Shown piece by piece: positions 11,816 to 22,269 of a stretch of 64,000 nt of DNA; within the stretch, counting starts at the first letter, position 1, and the number at the start of each line of letters is the position of its first letter. This stretch comes from Patiria miniata (lineage: Eukaryota; Echinodermata; Asteroidea; Valvatida; Asterinidae). Where the stretch lies: the NCBI RefSeq assembly GCF_015706575.1, contig NW_024037057.1, positions 6,009,203 to 6,073,202 on the forward strand, in the 5' to 3' direction. A program made the translations under genes and the position numbers. The notes under the pieces were generated by a model, which was not told where the DNA came from, ran no database searches, and worked only from the letters and a program-made list of their open reading frames with translations.

Positions 11816-13369
11816 ATAAGGAGCCTCGCCCTTCCCCAACATACGACAATTACATTTTCAATTTGTAAATATATGATATTGTTCCTTCTCTTGTCACTTT
11901 GTGTGCGTATTATAAAAACTCTTATGGGCTAAAGTATATCAACCATTTCAGATTCCGTCCAGAATTTCTCTTGAATTGTGTATGTTTTTAATTCAATTTA
12001 CCTTTTTCTTGTAAATGACTGTGCAATTCAGCCTTTGAGCTGCTAACTGTTGATAATTAACCCAATTAATAATACTAATTAGTAATAATCATGCAGAGTG
12101 CTTTGTCGTGCAGTTTTTTTAATTACTTGATATTAGTTGATGTTCTTATTGTTTTTGATTATATTTTCTGTATCAAATTCAAATATAACAGAGTCAATTA
12201 TAAGTACAATCAATTCGATAGCAACTCATCAAAATATATGCTAAATTAAAGTTGATATTCCAAATGCAGTTGCCATTAGTGTTCACAAAACCAGTTTATG
12301 TGATAAAAAAGGTCTTTCGGCATTATGGACGCCATTTTGAATAGTGCAACTGTAATTCGCTCACAGCAAAGGAAACGTGACGGATTGTGGGTATTCTTCT
12401 GCCATTATCAATGCTTGTTTTAGTGCAGTGCAGGCGTGTGTATAGACCTACTTCGTCCTAGACTGTTCAGTAATTTTTTGCCTATTCAAACAAAATTCTT
12501 TTGTACTTGTTATTAGGTAAATTTCTTTTATGAATTATAAAGGTATTTTTATTGTAAATAACTCGCTAGAGGCTGTCATCTTGTAACTTTTCTCAGTATA
12601 GCCATTTATTTTTCAAGTCTGCTGAAGTTTTGCTATATGTAAAGACAACTTACAAAGATAATAAAACATTAAATACGCGTTATGGAATTTGATTTCTGAC
12701 CCAGTGTATAAGGCTGTTTTATTACTTACTAATTAGGACGACTAATTAGCGATGCACAATGTTAACGCCGGGTCCATGAAGTAAATTTTTCTGAGGGACA
12801 TATTTTGTGCAATTTGCTACTCCTCTTTTGTATGACAAATATTTGACATCCCTTTTTGGTAAATTTTATTTTAAAAATGCACTTCTTTAAATATTTTGTT
12901 TTAAATTCCATGCACTGAAGGCGCTATTGCTGTGATGCCATTTCAGGAAGACACTTTTATAGTGTAGGGGTTTCCTGTTCAAATGGTGAACCCAAAAATG
13001 TACTTATAGTTGTACATATTTTTGAGAAAAGTTTGCGCACTGGCTTACTGCCATTCACTTACACAGCAAATCACCAGAGAAAAGAAAACTTACGACTTCA
13101 AAATATCCAAAATTGTGGCAACCGTTGGTGTTTAATTAAATAGCTGCAACAATGAGGTTTCAGCCTAAAATGACATCACAGTATTGCTCATGAATATGGA
13201 CAATGTCATTAGCATAAAAAACAAAAAGGCATCCACCAAAATACCTTCAAAAATGGCAAAACGATAATTGAAAATGGGGTTTAATGGGTCGCAAAGGTGC
13301 ATTTCCTGGATGGCATTAAAAGAATTACATTGCATGTGTCCTTTAACGTTGAACATCAACAGCATTTTA
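11816..13369. other. Annexin 3' UTR and intergenic sequence
   Basis: AT-rich sequence after the annexin stop. A canonical AATAAA at 12660-12665 followed by AT-rich DNA suggests a 3' UTR of roughly 850 bases. No further gene is visible before the duplicated block that starts near 13370. Confidence 0.6.
12660..12665 (+). terminator. Candidate annexin polyadenylation signal
   Basis: AATAAA about 845 bases after the annexin stop, in a long AT-rich stretch with no intervening gene. The cleavage site is not directly visible. Confidence 0.5.
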
Positions 13370-14075
13370 AACAACAATTTCGCTCGGTACTTGGCAAAAG
13401 AGCCCAACTGTTTTTATTTTTGCAGCGGAGTGGAATCAGCCGGATTGAATTAGAACAGTCCTACATGCCTAAAACTCATGTTTGTCAAAAAAATGATAAA
13501 AGCACAGAGGGAAATTGACACTGTGTACTTTTAATTTATAACCGCCGGATGGCTTTCATGATTTCTGACAAGCGCCGCACCGTGTGAACAAAAAAGCAAC
13601 AACAATTTTGAAATACATTGGGAGACCGCAAAATAAGACTTTTGAGGCGATTGGTGGCAGCAAACACACCTGTCCTGAAGTTTGGCCGTGAACAATTTTT
13701 TTGGCTACGGCTTGAAATTACACACGTGTCTATGGCAGCGGCTGCAGCCACTTCCCATCGACTCGTGTAGCCAAGTCATCCGGACACGGCCTGATGTGCA
13801 CATGTTCACAATGACCGAGTGTTTGCTGCCACCATACGTCTCCATTCCATGGAGCTGTTACTCAGAAAACATTGCTTACCATAGTTATAATGCTAAGCAT
13901 GTAAACGGTGAGGACCAGTCACAAGCAGTGTATACTCATGGCATTCTGGCTGGTAAGCCAATCATGCTGAGTAAATTATTCTATAGTGCTAAGTGAGATT
14001 CGCCGAGTGACAGCAATTAAGGGCAAGTTTGCGCAAGAACTATTGTTGACCATTGGTGAACCATAGTTCGACTAA

Positions 14076-14213
14076 AGCCCGGTTCATACTTCACGCGAAG
14101 TCGTGTGCGAAGCGAAATTCATGTCGTCAACAATGGTGGACGCGCTTCGAATGTATTGTTGACGTCACGAATTTCGCTTCGCTTTCGCTTTCGCGTGGAG
14201 TATGAACCGGGCT
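14076..14213. mobile_element. 138-bp Harbinger-like MITE with paralogous empty site
   Basis: Near-perfect palindromic ends AGCCCGGTTCATACTTCACG and complement. TAA is duplicated on both sides (14073-14075 and 14214-14216). The sister unit of the segmental duplication has uninterrupted 'gactaaagtttgcccg' with a single TAA at 15745-15747, the unoccupied target site. This fixes the boundaries, the 3-base duplication and the order of events (duplication first, insertion later). Confidence 0.95.
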
Positions 14214-14586
14214 TAAAGTTTGCCCGAACTCTGTTGGGTGACTGCGCTAGTCGACTATTTGGAACCAACCTTCTGGGGCTGGTTGCATCGCTGGTAATCA
14301 ATAGCCGCACGCATTACTAACGTACAGCAGGGAGCCAGGATCCAAAAGTTTTGCAATGCCCTTTTGACCAGCGTTCGACTAGAGACGTTTGCACGTTGCT
14401 GTTAGTGCGCAGGCGTAAGGTACGTCCTTGCCCGAACTTGGCCTTAGATGTAGGTACGTACTACCGCGTGTGGTGCCAGGCTTGCCTGTACGCCTGCTTT
14501 CTGTCACTAGCCGCGCGCTTTGTTTACCAAAATAACTGCTCAGTAAACGATATTTGATTCTATTTATATTGCCATTAAACTTTTCA

Positions 14587-15053
14587 CTAACACTTTTCGA
14601 CAACATTACAACGAGCACCCTCGTTCCTATAAGGCCTACATAGTTCCGGTCTATCCTTTCCTACGCCGCGCGTAAAGTCGTCTTCTCTTAACTTCTTCAT
14701 GAAATATCGCTTCTTTTGTTTCCGGCGTAGAGCGCGTTGTCCCCGCTTGATCGGTCTCATTCGCCGTGGTTTCCTCTGCTTGATCGATCTCCTTCGCCGT
14801 GGTTTCGTCCTTCTTCGCCGTGGTTTCCTCCGCTTGATCGGTCTCCTTCGCCGTTGTTTCTTTCTCCTTCGCCGTGGTTTCCTTCGCTTGATCACCTTCG
14901 GTGTCCACTTCCTTCTCTTTTTCCAGGGTTCCTTTTTCGGCTTGCGAACCGCGACTCGGTATGTGGTGGGACGGTAACGTTTTCTTTTCTTCTTTTTGGA
15001 CCGGAAACGCTTTGCAGGCTTTGCAGACGCCCGGCCCCTGACGTTCGGTTTTG
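14587..15053 (-). CDS. Distal alternative last exon of the Arg/Lys-rich secreted-protein gene
   Basis: Paralogue of the last exon at 16116-16495, with the same acceptor context (cttttcacag/CAAAACC) and phase, ending in stop TAG at 14587. It encodes 154 residues against 125 in the proximal copy. Extra length comes from copies of an in-frame 33-base unit (KPRRRR, PIKRR), about four here against one or two in the proximal exon. Both copies end with the same tail, GVGKDRP, CRPYRNEGARC and NVVEKC. This copy stops straight after the last Cys, while the proximal one continues for eight residues because of a single extra T. Splicing exon 17360-17521 to it would give about 397 aa. Whether both ends are used is unknown; conservation of frame through indels argues that both are or recently were functional. 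Confidence 0.6.
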
Positions 15054-16115
15054 CTGTGAAAAGCGAATTGAAAGCAAATCGTAAACAATTTCGTTCGGTA
15101 TGGAATCAGCCAAATTGAATTAGTATAATCCGCCGTACGTAAAACTCATTGTTTGTCGAAAACTAAAAGCACAGACGGAATTCGACACTGTGTACTTTTA
15201 ATTATAAACAGCCGCATGGCTTTCTTGCAAGCGCCGCACCGAGTGAACAAAAAAAAAAAAACTTTTGAAATACATTGGAAGACCGCAAAATAAGGCTTGA
15301 CAGCTCAAGGCCCAAATGGGAGACTTTTGAGACGATTGGTGGCAGCAAACACAAACACGCCTGTCCTGAAGTTAAGCCGTGAACGAATTACTTGGATACG
15401 GCTTGAAATTACACACGGTCGTGTCTATGGCAGCGGCTGCAGCCACTTACCATAGACTCTGTGTAATTTGAAGCCGTAGCCAAGTAATTCGGACACGGCC
15501 TGATGTGTGCATGTTCAAAATGACCCGAGTGTTTGCTGCCACCATGCGTCTCCATTCCATTGCTTACCATACTTATAATGCTTAAGCATGTAAACGGTGA
15601 GGACCAGTTCATGGCATTCTGGCTGGTAAGCCAATCATGCTGAGTGAATTATTCTTAGAGCTAAGTGAGATTCGCCGAGTGACAGCAATAAAGGGCAAGT
15701 TTGCGCAAGAACTATTGTGGACCATTAGTTAACCATAGTTTGACTAAAGTTTGCCCGAACTCTGTTGGGTGACTGCGCTATAGTCGACTATTTGGAACCA
15801 ACCTACTGGGGCGGGTTGCATCGCTGGTAATCAATAGCCGCACGCATTCCTAACGTACAGCAGGGAGCCCACAAGTTTTGCGATGACCTTTTGACCAGCG
15901 TTCGACTAGAGCCGTTGTACGTTGCTGTTAGTGCGCAGGCGTAAGGTACGTCACAAATCAACCACTAGTCGACTAATGGTCCTTGCCCGAACTTGGCCTT
16001 AGATGTAGGTACGTACTACCGTGTGGTGCCAGGCTTGTCTGTACGCCCACTTCCTGTCACTAGCCGCGCGCTTTATTTACCAAATAACTGCTCAGTAAAC
16101 GATATTTGATTCTAT

Positions 16116-19100
16116 TTATATTGCCATTAAACTTTTCACTAAACACTTTTCGACAACATTACAACGAGCACCCTCGTTCCTATAAGGCCTACATGGTTCC
16201 GGTCTATCCTTTCCTACGCCGCGCGTAAGGTCGTCTCTTTTCTTCATGAAATACCGCTTCTTTTGCTTCCGGCGTCGATATCCCTCCTTGATCGGTCTCC
16301 TTCGCCGTTGTTTCCTCCTCTTGATCACCTTCGGTGTCCACTTCCTTCTCTGTTTCCAGGGTTCCTTTTTCGGCTTGCGAACCGCGACTCGGTATGTGGC
16401 GGGACGGTAACGTTTTCTTTTCATCTTTTTGGACCGGAAACGCTTCTGATGTCTGGCGTACTTCGCAGACGCCCGGCCCCTGAAGTTCGGTTTTGCTGTG
16501 AAAAGCAAATCGAAGTATTAAGGAAAGAAACTTTGTAATTTCGTGTAATCGTTTGTATACTTTGTGTGGCAGCGTCCAAGTTTTGAGTTAATTGTCGCGC
16601 AGTCGCAGTGCGATGTGCATGCTGATTCAGTGTTCAAGTTTACTATGCATGGAAGTCATGGCCGGCCCAAAATTGGCCCTCGGATTACGACCAATCAGTG
16701 GGCGTCTACTTACGGTGACTTCGGTAACTAACAGTTATCGGCCATTCAACAGTCTTTATGTTGTTTCTCTTCGCTCCGATTGGACGCACGGGGCGGCATC
16801 AATTGTGCATGCATACCTATAATGACGTTCGATCGAACCTGTCTTCGGCAACCGGACAGGCGTACATCATAACCTTCTGGGGCAGATAGGGGAAAATATT
16901 TCGGCAAATTGCGCCTTTGATGATACATGGATGGCATTTGGCACACATGCAGTCAGAGTATGTCTTAAAATATTTTTGGCTATAGGGCCATCGCAGATTT
17001 GTCCTTTGAAAAAAAAATAGGTAGAATAACAAGCAATTTTCAAAATTTTCAAAATGGCTGCCATTGCTTGTTATTCTACCAATATTTTTATTTCAAAGGA
17101 CTGATCTGCGATGGCTCTATAGCCAAATATCTTTCTCATGACATACTCTGACTGTGTGCCAAATTTCGTGCTTGTATAAAGGTCAAAGGCGCAATCCCAT
17201 CACCTATCTGCCGTAAGTGGGGCATTAAGGAATTTGTTTTTCAAATTGGGTGGCTGCGGACCAAAGGCTTCAGGAAATCCATTTTCAAGAAAGGAACCTG
17301 GCTTTCTAGCAGGCCTAATGTATAAAGTCTTAATGTATAATTGATATTGACTTTCTTACATTTTTTCTTTGCCTTCTGCCGTTTAATCATCTCATTCAGG
17401 AGTTGTTTGCGGCTCTTCTTGGCCTTCTTTTTCTTCTTCTTCTTCCTCTTCCCTTTCTTCTTCTTTCGCCGCTGGTGGCGCTGTTTCTTGGGCTTCCGGA
17501 ACCGGCGACGCATGTGTTGCACTGAAGCATTAAACAACAATTCAAAACAGGGAAATCCTATTACTGGGCAGCGAAGGATGCATGGCCCTCATTATTGAAC
17601 CGTTACCAATCAAATTACTCTTGGAAAACTAGTGACTGGGCCAAGCAGGGAGTGCAAAGGAAATTACGATGTAAAAAGGCCGCTTCACTTTATACCGCCA
17701 TCTTGGATTAGCTTGAAAAAGACTGTAGCACAGAGGGCATTTTTTTATGCAACCAAGTATAGTCTATTACCATAATCCGCATGCGTGAAACATATCACGT
17801 AAACAACTGAGTATGTGACCCGGAATACATTTCTTATAGCTTATTATTCCACGAATCGACGGTCAGTGTGGTCTCGCTGTGGCGTGTGCGTTACATCGCT
17901 GATCTGAATGCTGGAGGTTCCATGCAGTTTCAATTCCTGGAGGGAATTCAATTTCCATTTTTCCCCCCAAAAAGTGAATCTGTTCCCTAATTATTTAATC
18001 AACTTCGTGATGATCGATAAAATGAAATTCAGCCTTTTCTTCTCATGGCTCTGGAGGATTGTTTTTGTTTTAAAGGAAAGTTAAGTCCCAGTACCATTAC
18101 CAACTGGCACATGCGCATTTTGGTCTGACTATACTTGGTTGCATACAAAAATAATTGCGCTCAGGAACGTGCCACACAGGGACATACATAAATACATATG
18201 CAAATCCGTCCACGAAATTGTGTACCGCGACGCTCGTATCTTTTTGCTGACTAAAATGCTGACTTTTATACAAAAACTGCTTGGACATCAGCACCTCGGT
18301 GTCCATTTCACCGCAAGAGGGCGCTTGTGCCAGCCAGGGAGGCCGTGCTGCTTTATACTTACACCGATCGATAACTCTAGGGGGCGGTTCGGTAGCGCCC
18401 TCTTCCAGCCTTGCCTTTTGGCCGTACACTTTCCCGTTGACCACATACTGTTTTCTGGCGCGACTCCGGTGGTGTTTCCTTGGGCGGTGTCTCATTCTGC
18501 GGGGTGCTCTGCAAAGGTCAAAGGTTGACAGATAAAGGGAGACAACAAAATCAAATCAAGTAAACATTTCTTGAAAAAAAACCCCCACTGAATTACCCAT
18601 CAAGTTCATGATGAAAGTTGGCAACAAATTTCACTACGGGATGATCTCAAGATGACAATGCATGGAAGCGTGTTAAAATTCACCCGTTGGTCTAACTCAT
18701 TTTCATGATGAATTTTAAATTTTAAACTTGGTAAGCCTACTGTACTTTACTATAAAAAAAAAACACCATAAGCCAGATGATTTCAGCTTCGTACCATCTT
18801 CGTTGCGTTGTTGTATTTTGTTTTTAAGATAAGTGCCAAGACTTGAGACGCGTGCGCTTTCTTATGGGAGCCACGGCCCAATTTCACGGCACTGCTCAGC
18901 ACAAAAAAAAATTTAGCACACAAAAAGTCTGGCTTATAAAAGCAGGTTACCAGCCAAAACTTTATGTGATGTTCATGCTAAGCAAACAATAGCTGAATAC
19001 TATTAAATCACGAGCAATATACATCACATAGAAATTTTGGCTGGTAACCTGCTTTTATAAGCGTCATTTTTTTGTGCTAAGCAAATTTTTGTGCTTAGCA

Positions 19101-21272
19101 GAGCCGTGAAATTGAGCCCTGCGGGTTGGGACGAGAGCAAGCGTGACGCCATTGTGTGGAGCGCCGGTCTGTTCATTGTCGCTTCTACTTATGATGACCC
19201 CTCAAATGAAAACAATGCAAAAGTGTGACAAAGTTGGTACCACTGCGCACATATTAATGGCTTTTCACTGTCATTAATTCAGACATGCATCTGGTGTACA
19301 TAGTCCTATACGATAACACTGCCCGGCTCTCATTAACAGCGGACAACCAGGCCACTTCACAAAGTGACAGTCAGTCAGTGAGTCAGTCAGGTACTAAGAG
19401 GACTTTGAGACCACGTGCCCTATGACGTCATGCCACTAAGAAACCGCCGGGCATGCAACCCAAACATTGGATGTATCTTATTCATGTTATTTGGCCCCGT
19501 AAACAGTTTTTGTTATACCTCTGCTTTGAATACTGTATTTTCATTGGCCTGGAACGATCACGTGTTAAGCTTATAAAAAGTCTCCCCTTGGAATGTCATG
19601 TACGCGAGGCAAGAGTGTGCTATGACTTTGTACGTACGGTACGTGCAACGCTTGTATCGTTGGTACCCACTCTATTTTCACCATGTTTCACACATGAGCG
19701 GGAGCAGCGAACTAGCAGACGATCAGTTCGAGCACGCGACATACATGTGAGTTGCCGTTTGATTGTTATGATTGTTGTGTTTTTACCGCCATAAAAGTTT
19801 TCGTTATTTTTACATCGAAATCCAAAGAATCCAAGACAGAGGTATAAAAAAGACAATTGTTGACTGCCGTCTGATGTGGGATATGACGTTTTGAACACCC
19901 TCGGGGCGCATCATGCACCCCGGCTTTCGGCCTCTGTTGCGCAGCGCCCCTCGGTGGGTGTTCAAAACGTCATATCCCACATCACTGCCAGCCAAGAATT
20001 GTTTTGTCAACAGTACTTAAAAAAAAACATTATATTTTCAAGAGATATAGGCCTATGTACAGGCGAGAACCATTTGCTGAGATTAATCTGTGAACAACAA
20101 CAACTTCTGGAAATAATTTATACCTCCTAGGTATTTATTAAGATATCAGTGTGGGAATAAAACGTCCAGTTAAATTGAGGCTACCTTTTGCTCCTCGCCT
20201 TCGGGTGTTGGATAACGGTGTCATTGGTTAAGGCCTGAGGTCGAGGCGCCGTGTTTCTCGCTGTATCGCTGCCGTCACGTCTTCCGAACGCCCGGCCGAA
20301 GAGCGTCTCCCAAAGGGTGTCTCTCCGCGGAACCCGTATCAAGATTCTCGGGTTGGGTTCGTCCGGGTTTGTGTTGTCGTCCCGCGGGTCGGGATCCCAG
20401 GGGAAAGATCTAGCATGGCGGCCTAAAAAACAACAACACATGCCTAGTTAGCTAGACTTCCATTTTGACTGTTGACAGCACCCCCATAGCCAAGGTTGGA
20501 CGACGTCTTCATTGCATTCCCTCTGTAACGTAATGCGGTAAGGGAGGCCAACTGGGCTACCCCTCCCCCCTCCCCAAAAAAATCCTGGAAAATAAAACAA
20601 CTGCGGAGATTTAGGTCTACTCTAGGGGCAAAGAGAGGAGTTATTCGACCAGATTAGGAAAACTGACACTGCCTAGTGGAAATGAGAAAGTTAGATCTTA
20701 AGTGCGCAATATACAGCTCTAGATGGAATATAATATAGCTCTTTGGATCGTATTCGTAACCAGGCATAATCACCTAGATCCTATATGACATGATCACGTA
20801 GGCCTTCGTAGTAATACTATGTTTGCAGCATTAGTAGGTTGAAAGGGTCATTTTTGAATGATAAAAGAAAAAAATTGACTCTATTTTGATCGAAACAAAA
20901 CAGGGGCCCGCTACCCTGCACAACAAGAACGCCCATGATTAAGCGCATTCGTCGGCAAATGCCGTGTTATCCTATACAATAGCACTGCCCGGATCACAAG
21001 TGAAATTGAGTCCGCCAATCAGTTACAGGTAGGCCCTAAACAACGAGGACACCATGCTAGCACCCTGGAACCAGCAAACAATCGGACTCACCACTGCCGT
21101 CCGAGTTTACTCCAAGCAGTTTATCGAATCGACCGCCGAATCCAGTTTCGAGCGGCGTGGAGTTCCCTTTCGCAGCGTTAAGGCTCAGTAGCGTCAGGGA
21201 AGCAAGACCGGCAAATGTCATCACCAGAAGGAACAGCCACAGATGCACAGAACCCTGACATTTCGTCGTCAT
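16116..21272 (-). CDS. Unrecognised Arg/Lys-rich protein with N-terminal signal or anchor
   Basis: Five exons on the minus strand with compatible phases: 21272-21092, 20422-20185, 18508-18363, 17521-17360, 16495-16116 (stop TAA at 16116), about 368 aa. Residues about 9-32 (LWLFLLVMTFAGLASLTLLS) are a hydrophobic stretch, a signal peptide or signal anchor. A moderately acidic Pro/Asp segment follows (WDPDPRDDNTNPDEPNP). A furin-like ARSKR at about 136-140 spans the exon 2-3 junction. From there on the protein is extremely basic, with runs such as KKKKGKRKKKKKKKAKKSRK. The tail has three cysteines in CRPYRNEGARCNVVEKC. The C-x9-C part with an EG pair faintly resembles dickkopf/colipase folds, which is too little to assign. 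It is divergent from the thyroglobulin-domain gene. Function is unknown; a heparin-binding or other polyanion-binding secreted factor is inference. Splice ends are good, but the whole chain needs transcript support. Confidence 0.62.
16871..17213. mobile_element. Foldback element in intron 4 of the basic-protein gene
   Basis: Inverted arms of about 150-165 bases around a short centre near 17040-17060. The left arm has 'gcatttggcacaca', 'agtcagagtatgtc', 'ggctatagggccatcgcag' and 'tagaataacaagcaattt'; the right arm has their complements. No open frame. Confidence 0.85.
18875..19119. mobile_element. Foldback MITE, GGCCCAATTTCA family, copy 1
   Basis: Long palindrome from 'ggcccaatttcacggc' to its near complement 'gccgtgaaattgagcc', with internal arms 'cttataaaagcaggttacca' and complement. 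Related copy at 44031-44271. It lies in intron 2 of the basic-protein gene. Confidence 0.87.
19873..19983. mobile_element. Short palindromic element with 27-base perfect arms
   Basis: GATGTGGGATATGACGTTTT plus GAACACC on the left is exactly repeated as complement on the right, around a 57-base centre that is itself partly symmetrical (ggggcgc ... gcgcccc). Single copy here. Intron 2 of the basic-protein gene. Confidence 0.85.
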
Positions 21273-22269
21273 TTTTTTTTAGAGCGGTTATTATGGAAGA
21301 AACATGGCATAAACTGGGTCGCTTTAGCCAGCCCCGTGCGTGCCTGCCCACATTTTGTGTACTGATGTAATGTGCACGCTTTCTGCGTCCGCTTTGTACG
21401 CGAGTTTTAAACTTGGCACGCGTTATAAAATTGTTCTAAAGTTTCCCGTTTACACACGCGTGCAGCGCGCTCATGAAACGCGCGTCAGTAAATCCAAAAA
21501 CGCGCACAGCAAACTTTAACAGACTGCGCTGCTAGAACAGTTACAGTCTGACAGTAGAACAACCTATCCATTTTATCTGATATTTATCTTGAAAACAGAT
21601 CCCTTGGTTATCTTTGGTGGATAGAATAAGAAAAAAGTTTGAACGCATCGGATACCAATGCCCACGATCCATCCGTAAATAGAATTCAGCCGCGTCTGGG
21701 CTAAGCACGTATAACGTAAGTTACTTGTGTTTGTATCTAGCTAACAAAACATGTCGAATGTACGATTTTGGATATAAATTCGATTTTCGAAGGCGTAGGC
21801 CTACATGATGAACTGACACCATAATGCGGTTTTGGTAAATCGTGTAGTTTAGGACACCTCTATGTTTTTTACAAGTTGCGATCATAAATCAAAACCCGGC
21901 CCTCTTTAAACCAAATAAGTGAGATGATATATTAGTAACGAACTAGGCCTACATCATGTATTGTGTTTAGATGATTCCAACACATAGAGTGACTTTTTCC
22001 TACGCTTGTATAATCGCCAAATGTTCAGGTAGGCATATAGTCCCAAAACATAAAAGTGTCTTTTCGTTCTCTTATATGGAACGGGGTCCTACACTTACAA
22101 GATTAATGCTGTTTTTATGATTGTTTTTCCATTTTATAAAGTTTTATTACTTTTAATTTTCACTCGTGCATTTTGTTGAGTCCAGTATAAAGTAACATTC
22201 AAGTATACCTATACTTTCGTTCTCTGATAGGACAGACGTGGTTCTAAACTTCACTTTTGCTACAAAAAA

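Larger units (their letters stand above)
13370..16510. repeat. Tandem segmental duplication carrying the terminal exon of the basic-protein gene
   Basis: Unit A (about 13370-15080) and unit B (about 15080-16510) align along their length. Both begin near 'caatttcgctcggta' / 'caatttcgttcggta', share 'aagcgccgcacc', 'cttgaaattacacac', 'tttgctgccaccat', 'gtttgcgcaagaactattg' and 'gcaggcgtaaggtacgtc', and end in a copy of the Arg/Lys-rich exon on the minus strand. Unit A is longer because it has a 138-base MITE (14076-14213) and extra exon repeats. The copies differ by many substitutions and indels, so the duplication is not recent. Confidence 0.93.

Noticed and set aside
16995..17120. microRNA-like hairpin at the centre of the foldback
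   Set aside because: Part of a much longer inverted repeat (16871-17213); no reason to prefer a short precursor without small-RNA data.
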